Positions 24,720 through 35,717 of a stretch of DNA of 64,000 bases are shown here, piece after piece. The stretch is from Sipunculus nudus (taxonomy: Eukaryota; Annelida; Sipuncula; Golfingiida; Sipunculidae): NCBI GenBank assembly GCA_026874595.1, contig CM049322.1, positions 20,835,400-20,899,399 of the forward strand. The letters are read 5' to 3'. Within the stretch, counting starts at the first letter, position 1; each line of letters opens with the position of its first letter. The translations under genes were made by a program, and so were the position numbers. The notes below the pieces were generated by a model. That model did not search any database. It saw only the letters and a list, made by a program, of their open reading frames with translations, and was not told the DNA's origin.

Positions 24720-25230
24720 GTATGCATTCAGCCCCGTTCGCGTGTGTGTTCGTGTGTGTGTTTGGGTTGGTTCATGACATAACTCGCGAAATCATAGAAA
24801 GGAAAGTCGTGAAATTTTAGGACATTTCGGGCAAATGGAGAAACTTTTAGATTAGGCTGTGGAGTCCCACATTGTCTTGGCAATATATGTGCCTTCACAA
24901 GAAGGGTATGGATTCTTCCCCGTTCGCTTGTGTGTTCGTGTGTGTGCTTGTTCATATCATAACTCGCGCAATCTTGGAAAGGAATCTCATGAATTTTTAG
25001 GACATTTCGGGAATTGGCCTATGGGAAAAACTTTTAGAATTAGGTGTGGACCCGGCTCGTGATTCTGATTCAGGGACGCCATCAAGGTATAAGGACAACT
25101 GTACTGTCACTTATGCACGAATTTAACTGGGAATATAGGCCGAATAAGTAAATGCATACTAGGTTTTGTGAGCAACCAATTATAGCCCCCCCCCCCCCCC
25201 TCGGCGGAGGCTTGTATTCCTTAGAATTCA
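24720..25230 (+). repeat. Duplicated GTTCGCGTGTGTGTTCGTGT repeat
   Basis: Two adjacent copies (about 24730-24870 and 24905-25050) share CCCCGTTCGC, CATAACTCGCG and TTTTAGGACATTTCGGG blocks. The tail with GCGGAGGCTTG(T/C)ATTCCTT (about 25204) also ends a third copy at 46640-46960. Non-coding dispersed repeat; class unknown. Confidence 0.7.
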
Positions 25231-25744
25231 GATTTTAATTATATTACATATATATAACTTAAAAGATAAATTCATAACTTTTAAAAGTAGACAAACAAAC
25301 CAACGGCAACTTAACACGTCGCGGGATGTAACTGATCATAAGTACGATAAAATAATTGAGAAATATGCAGCATTAGGGCCCGGTTAACAGATACACGATA
25401 TGGGTAAAAGATATTTATATCTGTGTAGTTCGAAAGAGTCTGACACATAAAAAGTCGAGTTGTATTTGTGGCTGTGATACACAGGACCTGAGAAACTGGA
25501 GAAGTTCATTACCAACAGGCGACAGGCATTGTTAGGCATTCCTGCTGTAAACATCAAACAAGAACCATACTTGCACACGTTGGGTAAGTAATGTGTTCTA
25601 GAATACCAACATACAATCAATATAGATATGTGTTTGTTCATATATTTGTGTATCGGTATGCACGACTTATTACTTCGCAATGCTCAGAAGTTGCTAACAC
25701 TCAGAATATTTGATCAACGGCGACCCGTTGTTCAAAGTTTAAGC

Positions 25745-25801
<57 letters not shown>

Positions 25802-25806
25802 TATAT
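25745..25806. repeat. (TA)n microsatellite
   Basis: TA tract of about 60 bp with one interruption. Confidence 0.95.
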
Positions 25807-26536
25807 ATGTATAAAGTGATTCCTGTGCAAAAATACAAGGCGGGTATTACCAATGTGAATGCTTTCGGTTTACTCAAGGGTAGTCTTATAAAAGACAGTC
25901 TTATAAAAAAATTGATCTTTAAGACAGGTTCCACTGCACACACACACAAACATATATATATAATATATATTTATAAACAATTATAAATAATGGTATAGAA
26001 TGTTTATTTGTAGTTGAAGTGCAGGTGAAAGTGAAAAATGACGATTTTCAGATAGATTAACTTATTTACTATCCTACAAGCTTTCGAAGAGCACAGTTTT
26101 CGTCAGATGGTTAACGTAATATTACTTCCAAGCATACGAAACACTTTTTGTACATTTGGTTGAGTTTTCTTACAGAAGTGTATTATAGTTTTTGATCAAA
26201 TGCTTAATTTGAGAAGGTTAGTCACTTAGACTTTTTTTGTTCAGGACTTTTGATGCTATGGAACTATTGGTACTATTTAGTCTTTGTGTTTAATGCTGGA
26301 GTAAATAAATATCACGCTTCATATACACTGATATTGTATCATAATTATGGAAAAAGGTAAAAATAGAACATCTTGATTCTGTTTTAACTATATACATAAT
26401 ATCATACATATTTCACTATTTGCAATAATATCTGAATACGCCATGCATGCTGCCCCATCACACAGACACCTGATTTGACAAACTGACAACCATTTAATCC
26501 GACATAGATATTTTGGTGTCGGATTAGCAGGTCTCG

Positions 26537-26538
<2 letters not shown>

Positions 26539-26607
<69 letters not shown>

Positions 26608-26608
26608 T
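26539..26608. repeat. (TA)n microsatellite
   Basis: TA tract of about 60 bp plus a short TATGTATATA extension. Confidence 0.95.
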
Positions 26609-27201
26609 GCCTACACGACAATATTTTACACCCATTTTGGGAACAATCTAGGATCTGCCCCTGAAATGTTGTGTGCATCAGGCTCTGGTTACATATAACA
26701 GTGTTTACGAGCTGAGCGTATTACAACCCAGACTCCTGCATCAACACAGACCACATGTGAAAGCTGAAACCACGTCAATTCGTCGGCGTTGATAAAAAAA
26801 TCAAAGGAACTATGTTGTTTCATCAAGCAATTAAGTAACTGTTATCAATCAGCTGAGCATGGAGAGACTCCACGCTGCTTCAAGGCTACAGGGGTAGGAC
26901 TAGTGCTTAAGGTGTTGTACGTCGGAGCTGGTGGTCCCCGAGTCGAACCCTGTCGGTGCCTCAATGGCATAATGGTAAATCTCTTTAGAAGTTGAGAGAT
27001 TCGCTCTAATGTCTAAATGACAGAATATGTCTTTTGGTTTACTCGTTACCCCTTGTATATAAAACCTGAAATCCAGAGGGCTTTATAATAACATACCTTT
27101 CTTATCATATGGATATCTATGGATCATCTCTTAATAAAGACAGTGCCAAGTGCCACAAATAGGCCATGGACCTATCCTAAAAGGCAAATAGTCGTTTCTG
27201 T

Positions 27202-27208
<7 letters not shown>

Positions 27209-27246
<38 letters not shown>
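27209..27246. repeat. (TA)n microsatellite
   Basis: TA tract running straight into the CAGTGAAACC terminus at 27247. Confidence 0.95.
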
Positions 27247-27249
<3 letters not shown>

Positions 27250-27475
27250 TGAAACCCCGGGCTGCGGATACCCCTCTGGGACGGACACCTCGCCTAAGGG
27301 ACACTTTTTGGGACGACCAAGAGTTTTTACTACACCAAGAACCCCTCTTGGGCCGACAGCCCGCTATTCCGGACAACAGACACTTTTTGTCCTCCAATTA
27401 GCCAAAATCACCCCCGGCTAACGGACACCCAAGCGATCGAACTCGGCAGACACTGTTTGAAATTGCAAATATGGT
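27247..27475 (+). mobile_element. Pogo/Tigger-like solo end
   Basis: CAGTGAAACCCCGGGCTGCG follows a TA and continues with GGGACGGACACCTCGCCTAA, GGGACACTTTTTGGGACGAC and CTAACGGACACCC. It has the same architecture as 19077-19345. No partner terminus or transposase was found. Confidence 0.5.
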
Positions 27476-28224
27476 CTGCTTACTGTACACCATATATCAT
27501 TTTAATGTTCCTATGATTTAAGCATATTGCCATGACTATAAAACCGGAGCCAGTTTTACTCAAATTACCTTATTTATCAGCTGGAACATTTAATTATATA
27601 CCCTTTCATCAATAACAGTGCCCACGGAATGACGGAATTTCAGAAAAGCCTCACATTCATTCTGAGTTCGGGACACATTATTCTACCATGGGCCCAGGAG
27701 CGAGGATAATGGCCTATATGTTACCTGGGAGATAACATTCACGGGTCATGACCTGTCGCCTTGGTCGGGGGCTCAGCTATCTCAACCAACCTACGATCCT
27801 GTAACATTTGCCTCAAATTAGTCCCAATTACCAATTACAAGGCGTATATGATATCAGGCATTTACTTATCATATTTGCTAACGCTCCGGAACGATATTAA
27901 ACAAAACTTGAACGAGATGTCGGAATTAAATTTATTCCATAAGCGATTCTTTTAATATCACGGAAAGAGTGAGTAATTGAGAATTTTTTTTCAGACCCAG
28001 TGCAGGAATGTATATGTCGAGACGAGAGAGTCTCGCCTTTTCCTCCAAATTTCCAAAAATTTTACCGTACAAAAATTCAAAGGCCCACAAAAAGCCATTC
28101 TTTTATCAACTTAAATACTTTTGTGAGGAAAAACTTATCAGGGTCATTTTCGTGAAATTTTGCTTAGAGATTAAATAAATCAACAAAATATTTGAAATAA
28201 CAAGGCAAACATTGTGTATAATCT

Positions 28225-28437
28225 TTAGAAGATGAAAATGTGACCAAATAATGTGACGAGGATCATCATCACGCCTTTAGGTAGAAATACATTTGCTGCG
28301 TTGCAGTTATTTCCATTGCAACAATAGTATTCAGCGTCCAAAAGAGGAAAGGTACCGCTCACACAAGTCCGAGACCCCGGAGCATCACCGCATCCCCTGT
28401 ACGTGACCTTGACCCCTGACCTCCAGCCTGTTACTTT
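28225..28437 (-). CDS. Ly6-B last exon
   Basis: 213 nt, beginning after the acceptor TTTCAG (plus-strand CTGAAA at 28438) and ending in TAA (28225-28227). It carries GCGDAPGSRTC, the YYCCNGNNCNAA signature and the hydrophobic tail. Confidence 0.85.
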   Translation of the reverse strand, partial: KVTGWRSGVKVTYRGCGDAPGSRTCVSGTFPLLDAEYYCCNGNNCNAANVFLPKGVMMILVTLFGHIFIF

Positions 28438-29748
28438 CTGAAATGAAATGCGACGCAGTCTTTAAAAAAAGGATTAGGCAAAATTATCTATAGCTACAAA
28501 ATGTTAAAAGCAGTGGGGCTGGAATACCTTTTATTGTCTGTGTGACACATTTAAAAAAAAAATCATTTTTTTGTACCTGGATATATACCCTCACTCCTCT
28601 AACTGTAATGACGCCAGTGGGTAAATACAAATTCTTCCTTTCCTGTTAATTCCAGGTTCCAGTTGAAATCCTTGGCTTGTGTTTGATATTACTTGATAAA
28701 AAACCCGTGTTTTTGGAACATTCGAGTTTAACACTAAAAACGCTTATATACAGCGATTTTGTTTTTGTATATCGATATTTTGTCAAGCGTGACTTACACT
28801 GATAAATAATGATACAATTATTACGAAATGTTCAAGTATAGGCTTGATAGACCATATAGGCCACAGGCCCATCCCAGGAAACTTTAGATTATAATCTATG
28901 GTATAAAGAAAAGAATATTATTTATTTCCATACCTTCCTTAGAACTTGTGATAATCGCAAGATGGTCAAGAATCAATTCAACAGTATTGTTGATCAAGAT
29001 TCTCCAGATAGATAATTTTTTGTGTGTGAAATTTTATCTCTAGAACTGTAAGTATTATGTCGATTATTTTGAGTTTTCGAGATATATTTTCTTTGCCCTA
29101 AATCAATCACCGTATATGCGAATATAATGAAAATAATATGAATACAGTAGATAAAATTTTATCTAGATATTTCAAGATTTTACATCGATTATCTCGAGAT
29201 CTCGAGATAATAATTTCTGCGTCTTAAATCAGGCATAGTACAGGTACACTTAAAGCAAAAAAAAAAAAAAAAATAAATAAATAAAAAAAAGGTATGGTTC
29301 TCAGGCACCGCCCGCATCAATTTAAAACCCTCGCATCAATTGTTTTTATTTTTATTTTCAATAGAAACTGATCAATTTTGAGCTTCAGCCGCTCGGACAT
29401 TTCTTTCGAGAAGATGAAATCATACAATTCCCTTTATTATTTGGTGTTTTTACTTATTTAGCAAAATAAATCTGTTATTATCATGCATTTCCTTTATAAT
29501 TTTATCGAAATATACCATCAAATTAAAATGAAAAAAAACGCCCGCCCGCATTATTTTCTGAAAAAAAGTGCCTGAGAACCATACTTTTTTTATTTTGGCC
29601 TTACGATAGTTATAATGAAACAATAAGACAAAATAACATACGAAGCATCCATTGTTCTCACAGGCAATCTTCTTGGTCATGTTGAAAGGGTCGCTGCATC
29701 CCTTATTAATTGTAGACGCACAGGCGTAACACTCGCTTGCGGCATTGG
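28225..29748 (-). CDS. Ly6/uPAR-domain protein B (5'-incomplete)
   Basis: A minus-strand gene with two recognised exons, 29642-29748 and 28225-28437, joined in phase 0. The product is a three-finger (LU) domain of the Ly6/CD59/uPAR type: small secreted or GPI-anchored proteins held by five disulfides. The visible part is 106 residues with all ten expected cysteines: ECYAC, KGC, IAC, NGC, RGC, RTC, then CC and the hallmark NNCNAA. A hydrophobic C-terminal tail (VMMILVTLFGHIFIF) fits a GPI-attachment signal. The middle exon is 107 nt, with the same phases as in Ly6-A, so the two genes are paralogues. The signal-peptide exon upstream of 29748 was not found. A candidate poly(A) signal (TTTATT on plus) lies at 27931. 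Confidence 0.85.
29270..29600. mobile_element. MITE with GTATGGTTCTCAGGCAC termini
   Basis: GGTATGGTTCTCAGGCACCG (left) faces the inverted GTGCCTGAGAACCATAC (right, about 29569-29585), both flanked by A/T-rich AAATAAAAAAA blocks. About 300 bp, non-coding. It lies in the Ly6-B intron and ends about 40-55 bp from the exon 2 donor. A second, 3'-truncated copy is at 59483-59760. Confidence 0.75.
29642..29748 (-). CDS. Ly6-B middle exon
   Basis: 107 nt between the acceptor TTTTCTAG and the donor GTATGT (read on minus). Entry phase 1, exit phase 0. It encodes the first half of the LU domain: ASECYACAS, KGCSD, NMTKKIACENNGC. There is an N-glycosylation sequon at NMT. Confidence 0.85.
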
Positions 29749-30277
29749 CTAGAAAATAAAAATACAGAGTGTACCTGTTTTTCTCTCAAACACCGAGAGC
29801 TAATGTCAGTTGGAGCACCCTGTTGCGTTAACGCTTATTATCAAGTAAATAGCATGAAATAGGGAATATCGCTAATACCGATACTCTTGTGTTTGGAGAC
29901 AGCAAATGATTGCCTGCTTGAAAAACTGCAGTCAAACAACAAGTGCCCCCTAGCGTCCAGCCTCACCAGCCCATGCATTCAATACAGCTGTGTGTGCACT
30001 GGACAGTGATTGAATTGCCGATCATCCTGATAATTATTATATACACAATGCTGTTTTAACAATATTACAGACACATGAAAAGACATGAGGAATTGCTGCA
30101 TTCAGCGAATTGCATTAAAATTTGAGCTACCTCCTAGGATGATGTTAAGGAAACGTACACATATCCTTTTATCATTGATAAACGTCAATTTTTGCAAGTT
30201 TCTTGAATTTTTCGTATATTCTGGAACGGAACAATTGTAACCTCGTATTTTTTCAATGGGCATAATAATTAATAGCG

Positions 30278-30311
30278 TATATAAGCTTAAAAAATGGGGT
30301 TATAGTCAGTT
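30278..30311 (+). promoter_or_regulatory. TATA box and initiator-like site
   Basis: TATATAAG (30278-30285) lies 28 nt before a TCAGTT initiator-like word (30306-30311), the canonical spacing for a focused promoter. The candidate start codon of the downstream exon is at 30451. TATA-like words are common in AT-rich DNA, so this only supports, and does not prove, a promoter. Confidence 0.4.
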
Positions 30312-30450
30312 TCGTCCGTGCTAATGAGTGTTCGGCTGAATGACGCTTGCTTGCACAAACGGGCTTGCGGCTGCGCAAGGCAGTCGTTTTTCTCATCTAT
30401 CTACACAAAAACGGCGTTGGCGATTTCCCGTATTATTTTGCTGACTGTTG

Positions 30451-31145
30451 ATGGCCGGGTTTGTCACCAGACTCCACACTAAGCAGAATCGGACTTCCAA
30501 GAGCACGATTCTGCTGGTTATGGTTGTGGGCTTCAAACTCTGCAACCCACAATGCATCGAGGCTTCTACATACGCAGATGGCGACGGTTTGAAATTTGAA
30601 TGTAGTGAAGGGGGAAATGTAGTCCGTTCAAGTTTGTTGTATAAGAACTGTTTCGAGGTAAATTACACAGACATGGGTGTTTTTGTGGTATAGACTTCAC
30701 GGGATAAGTTAAAGCAAGGAGATTACAGAAATCACCTTTGTTATAGTTTGTAAGCGTGCGCAAGTAAAATGATTCACATCCAGTTTCGTGAAAATCTCGC
30801 TTATTCCCGTTTGACAGCAGATGTCGCGAGATATGACGAGACTTGCATATCTTGTCCCTGAGGCGAAAAACTAAACCTCTCTAGTTATAAGTATTTTTTT
30901 GGTGAAATATTGCTTATTCTTTCTTGGCAGCAAATGTCCTTATACAGAATAAAAATGTTAATAATATGAATTTTTTCTTTTATTTAAAACAGGCTCTTCT
31001 GTCATCCGGATTTACAACTAACTTTAAAGGTTCTTCCTTATCCGGCCACTACCTAAATTTACCGAGCTCCTCCTTCATTGAGAGTAGTACCTTTATATAT
31101 AGATCGCTACCAAAATCAAGTCAACTTATTTCATACTATTCCTAA
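30451..31145 (+). CDS. Candidate two-exon secreted protein, unknown
   Basis: Exon 1 (30451-30657, 69 codons) opens with ATG, has a basic N-terminus and a hydrophobic segment STILLVMVVGFKLC like a signal peptide or anchor, then an acidic Cys-containing part ending KNCFE before the donor GTAAAT. A putative exon 2 (30993-31145) follows the acceptor TTTATTTAAAACAG in matching phase 0 and reads 50 Ser-rich codons to TAA; AATAAA occurs at about 31198. Together they make about 119 residues of no recognised family. The TATA box at 30278 and the phase match support it. The weak complexity of exon 2 argues against it. Exon 1 is the better half; it might instead join exons elsewhere. Confidence 0.35.
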
Positions 31146-31434
31146 GAACATATGTATATAAATATATCAAATGGTTAACAAACCTGGGGAAGAGGCGAAT
31201 AAAATCAGAAAAGCAATCTTCAGTAGTCCCATCACCACACCAAGATTCTGTTATCAAACGAAAATGGCCCTTATAATATTTCATGACATTTATAAAGATA
31301 TCCAAAATATCACGCGTATTATCCATAATGAAGGTCTGCCACTTAAACAGAAAAGAATATGATATGATCTTGTAACCTTTGATTAAATACAACAAGTAGA
31401 TCAACGGTATGTCATCGTTTAGTACTATCTGAAC

Positions 31435-31437
<3 letters not shown>
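31146..31437. other. AT-rich sequence, nothing recognised
   Basis: Contains only short frames on both strands and an AATAAA at about 31198. Confidence 0.35.

Positions 31438-31523
<86 letters not shown>
31438..31523. repeat. (TA)n microsatellite
   Basis: Uninterrupted TA tract of about 86 bp, among the longest here. Confidence 0.95.
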
Positions 31524-31530
<7 letters not shown>

Positions 31531-32029
31531 TCATAGCACATAAATGATAAAATACATTTATAAAAAAATAAACAATATATACAAATAATAAAATATAAAT
31601 AATATTATGAATTAAGACCATATAAATAATGACCTAAAAAGTCCCTATGCACACAGAAACACACAAATATATATTAGATATATATTAATACGTATAAAAT
31701 GTATATATGAATGTGTATTCACTAACCTTTAATAGGGTTAATGGCCGTCCGACCTCACTATACAAGCATAACTGCTTTGACTATTGGCATGCTGTAGTAG
31801 CTGTATTGTGTATCTATCGTGCGATAAAAACAATACTTGTGTCTCTAACAACAGATCATCCGAGAACTTATTTTTAGTACTCTCCGTCACGCAAAAACTA
31901 CATTAGACCTACCCCTGGGTGTAAACATTGATTATCTAAACAAAATAAACAAGAGCAATCGGAAAAAATATATATTGCATTTTCTATTAATCATTATTGC
32001 GTGTCAATCTATGGCGAATCTTCTACAAG

Positions 32030-32081
32030 ATTCATAAAAATGCAATGGGAAGCATTCATTGTGATAAACCGTGTAACTATT

Positions 32082-32176
<95 letters not shown>

Positions 32177-32225
32177 GGGCGTGATCATGATTTATTAGAA
32201 TGTTTAGCCTTCTTATACATACGCA
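32030..32225 (+). repeat. Duplicated flank, copy 1, with (TC)(TA) microsatellite
   Basis: AAATGCAATGGGAAGCATTCA and GTGATAAACCGTGTAA precede a (TC)n(TA)n tract (about 32089-32175), then TTATTAGAATGTTTAGCCTT. The same order recurs at 33115-33300: AATGCAATGGGAATTATTCA, GTGATAACAGTGTAAA, a TA tract, then TAATAGAATCATATTTTGGC. Confidence 0.65.
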
Positions 32226-32239
32226 CACACACATATATG

Positions 32240-33104
32240 CAGTAGAACGCCTGTATTACGGTCACCATCGGGACTGGATGAAAGTGGCCTTAATACAGGA
32301 GTGGCCGTTATACAGGACTTGATCAGGATGGGGGGGGGGGGGGGGGGGTTAAATGTAACACGAAACCAAGTTCAAATCTTTATTAAAATCAACAAAATAA
32401 ACGTAAATACAGAGTATTAGTATAATTACTGTCATCAATAAAAAATATTTACAATCACGTCAACCCTATTTATATCAATTACCAACAATATATACAAATA
32501 CAGTGTTTGTTATTAAATTACAAACAGATTCTATGTCAATAATATTTGTACAAATGTTGAGAAGCCCTTTGCGTCCATCAAAGCATATTAGAGTCATTCG
32601 TTAATTAAATGATTAACACCCGGATTAAGATCCGGCTCGCGCGACTGATTCCCAAACATACAAGCTTGTGGGAGCACATGCCTTACCATTGCGCATTATA
32701 ATGAGGCTGAGTAGGGTAGTACGACGCTGGCTACGTGTCAAACAACTCAGTCACGGTCGAGTGGTTACCTTAATCCAGGCACTCATTAACAAACAGGTAT
32801 ATGTGAGAGCGGACATTTGTATATGATATTGATATTGATATGATATTGACATGATACTGAGGTCAGAAGTGGCCGCTCGATTTGTTTAGCCTAAGTCAAG
32901 GATTCACTGTCCCTGACCGTAATTGAGGCGTTTCCCGGCCTGCGGGACCGGGAGACCTGGCCGTAATACGGTATAGAGGAGTGACCGTAATTGACAACAA
33001 AATGATTATGAAATATAACGGTCGATAATTCGGGACCGAAAAATCTTACCGTTATAGACATATTGACCGTTATTGAGGCGTGGCCGTTAGCAGGCGTTCT
33101 ACTG
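32240..33104. mobile_element. Pogo-like MITE, CAGTAGAACGCCTG ends
   Basis: CAGTAGAACGCCTG at the left and its inverse CAGGCGTTCTACTG at the right form a 14-bp perfect terminal repeat, with weaker inward homology (TTACGGTCA and inverted TGACCG words). The right end abuts TA; the left flank reads TATATG, a possibly decayed TA target site. The 865-bp interior has no transposase. It includes an 18-G run at about 32331. Confidence 0.75.
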
Positions 33105-33114
33105 TACATTTATA

Positions 33115-33153
33115 TATATAATGCAATGGGAATTATTCATCGTGATAACAGTG

Positions 33154-33252
<99 letters not shown>

Positions 33253-33300
33253 CGTGAACGTAATAATAATTAATAGAATCATATTTTGGCCTTCTGGTAC
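33115..33300 (+). repeat. Duplicated flank, copy 2, with long (TA)n
   Basis: Partner of 32030-32225. The TA tract (about 33157-33250) is interrupted once by AAATATA. Confidence 0.65.
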
Positions 33301-33764
33301 AAACACATCACGGGCTGTGGAGCTGCAGGTATGACAACATGTGATTTGAGGAGTGAAAAACGACCACCGGCTAAGCCCATAACAATGTCACAACTAGCTT
33401 TACGGGTTCCTACGGCATGTTTGCGTCTTTTGTTTGAAAAATATCCTTCCACCTGGCGCAATATCAAGGTTGCAGACAGACCGTTTGCACGTGCGGAGGA
33501 CGGTGGTTCTGGACTAGTGCAACACTGTCTGCGTGCGGGTGGCTGGAATGTACAGGCCCTCATCACGGTCTGAGCCTGGGTGCTGGTGCTCTGCTGGCTC
33601 ATCTGACTTCCCGTATTGACCTTGGTTAAGGGTGTTCTGGAGCTAACCTGGGGAGTCGTCTTGGATATCTTTGCACTAGTCTTGGTGTGGCATCTACAAA
33701 ATCTTTCAACGACTTCGTTTTTATTTCTCCTTACAAAAGTTGGAGGCCAGATACCTAAAAACAA
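33279..33764 (-). CDS. Unassigned 161-codon open frame
   Basis: One of the longest uninterrupted frames in the window. The N-terminal part GIWPPTFVRRNKNEVVERFC follows an acceptor-like GTTTGTTTTTAG on the minus strand, and a donor-like CAG|GTTAGC lies just after SKTTPQ, so a short real exon is possible. The rest is Ser/Thr/Pro/Gln-rich, then basic (YFSNKRRKHAVGTRK). Base composition is richer in GC than its neighbours. No domain is recognised. It could be an exon, a transposon relic or chance. Confidence 0.25.
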   Translation of the reverse strand: MFLGIWPPTFVRRNKNEVVERFCRCHTKTSAKISKTTPQVSSRTPLTKVNTGSQMSQQSTSTQAQTVMRACTFQPPARRQCCTSPEPPSSARANGLSATLILRQVEGYFSNKRRKHAVGTRKASCDIVMGLAGGRFSLLKSHVVIPAAPQPVMCLYQKAKI

Positions 33765-33897
33765 ACTCTCCTGAATTTTGTCGTTTGATCAACGTGCTGA
33801 TTAACGTGATTGGTTCGAGCTCCGACTGCGCTCTTTGGTTCGTTCTTAGAAAGCGGTTAGACCCTGGTTGCTATATTAGTCAATGTAAACACTGAGG

Positions 33898-33930
33898 ACG
33901 GGGGGGGGGGGGGGAGGGGGGGGGGGAGGG
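33898..33930. repeat. Poly-G tract
   Basis: Two G runs separated by single As (about 33 bp), with G-quadruplex potential. Similar runs occur at about 5463, 32331, 41731, 45980, 50632, 60110, 61717 and 62491. Confidence 0.9.
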
Positions 33931-35440
33931 TTATTTAGATCGAATAAAGCGTGACACTTATACTATATCGATTTAAGATCCAAAGTATTTGAGCTTTTCA
34001 ATGTAAAAAACATGTCATTTTTTTCATTTTCATTTTACCTGCGAGAATATGATAACACGTCGATGTTGCTAGAAAATCTCATATAAGGTCATGTTATTTG
34101 CTATATTTGGATTTTTTTTACTCTTTACTCTCTTCGTAATAAGGAGCAACTAGAGAATCAATCAATCAATGCAAGGGAAATTTCAACAGGACTCGTTGAG
34201 GTTGAAGCAAAAATCTTTTTGTCTATGGGTAAAACATATGTTTTACTAACTCCCTGACGACAGCTTGACACTTCACTCGGACTCATTCCTAAAGCTCAAT
34301 GTTAATGAAATTCAGCTGAGCAATAAAAAAAAAAGAAATAAGTGATGCCAGGTAAACTCTTTGCCCCGTCTGGTCTTACTATACAGAGGAGAATTTGGCT
34401 AATTCTGTGACAGCCACTTGCTTCCACTTATACCGACAATGTGTAAATTAACTGGTTTGTTTATTTAGTTTACCATTCACAGTACCCCCAAAAAGGAACC
34501 CGCTGTGAAATGAAGCCTGCAGACACAAGGCTGCTTATTGACAGAGTTTTTGTCTGTAAACTTACTAGCAAAACATGATAACGAGCATAAGAGCTCGGCG
34601 CCGAAGATAACAAAGTCGAGAACAAACTGTAAAGAGTCGAGTTTGCCAGATGTAATTTCATCACGTAATATTATACGCGTTAAGTCTTGACTAATATATG
34701 CATGCAATATGAGCTCATGTTGGGTAGGTAACCTGGTGTTATTCGTCAGTTATATAAGTACTGACACCATAGTTAAACGTCACTCATTGCAGTAGAAGGC
34801 AGAATGTCATGATAAACTACTCGCTTCCTCCGCCAAAAATGTTATGTTTTTGCTGGCGTTAGTCCGTCTGTCTGATGCAATATTACTCAGAAAGTCATAA
34901 ACGGATTATGATGAAATTTTAAAATAAGCTCGGCAAAGATAAAAGCAACAGTTGATTAAACTGTAGAGGTAACCGGTTCATGATCAGGATCCAGGATTTT
35001 TTTAGAATGAATATGGGTTAATGAGTTGCCTTGATGGAGGTTTGCGCTCACTGAGTCCTTTTCTATTTAAGGATGTGATGCATGCAATGACCTGTCTTAT
35101 TCTTTGGTCATGAGCTATAATGGGTTTTCGGTTGGTTGCAGGGACGTCACAATTTTAGTAGAGTACTAATCCTCCCCTAGGTTGACAGATTTTCGGTATG
35201 AAACTTTATTAAAATAGCCGTTAGAGGAAAATAAAATCACCATAAATTGACCTGTACCTTAGCATGGGCATTTGGACCGTCGTCACTCACTTGTTATTCG
35301 TGAAAATTCACATACGAGTGATAGTGCACCTGCGCTGTTCAATTTTAAAGCCGCCTTAGTTCCAACTAGCAGAGCTGACCTGGGTTACAAACATCAAGCT
35401 AAAATATTTCTGTCGCTTGTGATTCGTTTACCCTGCGCAT
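33931..35440. other. No gene recognised
   Basis: Contains a CCGCCAAAAATG repeat fragment near 34829 related to 2820-3411. Other frames lack motifs. The 3' part (35270-35440) may be degraded LINE sequence leading into the fragment below. Confidence 0.35.
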
Positions 35441-35445
35441 ACAAA

Positions 35446-35717
35446 GCAAACACCGTCTTTCGAGGGTAGTTAGAACAGCTGAGAGGATCATTGGGGTTCC
35501 TTTACCCACAGTTGACTCCTTATTTCAAACACGATTGTTGAAGAAAGCAAACGACATTATAGAAGACTATAGTCATCCGGCGCACAATTTGTTTAAAAAA
35601 ATGAAATTGGGGGTTCGCTATAGGTCGCTATCAGGCAATTCAAAAAGAACTCAAACCAGCACTTATGCGTCAGCCGTTTGGGAATTAAATACTAGTATAT
35701 CACTTGCAGCACAATAA
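35446..35717 (+). pseudogene. LINE (non-LTR) reverse transcriptase C-terminal remnant
   Basis: An open stretch encodes the typical end of non-LTR retrotransposon polyproteins: VVRTAERIIGVPLP, then SLFQTRLLKKANDIIEDYSH and HPAHNLFKKM, GVRYRSL, ending at TAA 35715-35717. This matches the family pattern of a basic region, KA-x-x-I-x-x-D-x-x-HP-x-x-x-LF and an arginine-rich segment before the stop. Nothing upstream preserves the RT core, so the copy is 5'-truncated, as is usual for LINE insertions. Confidence 0.7.

Noticed and set aside
26388-26678. Frames with YIYIYI stretches here and at other TA tracts
   Set aside because: They are translations of (TA)n microsatellites.
26930-27000. tRNA-like boxes (TGGCATAATGG on plus, GGTTCGACTCGGGGACC on minus)
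   Set aside because: The A-box-like and B-box-like words are on opposite strands and in the wrong order, so neither a tRNA nor a SINE head is supported.
30134-30185. Candidate Ly6-B exon 1 before a GTAGCT donor on minus
   Set aside because: The phase fits but there is no initiator Met or proper signal peptide in frame.
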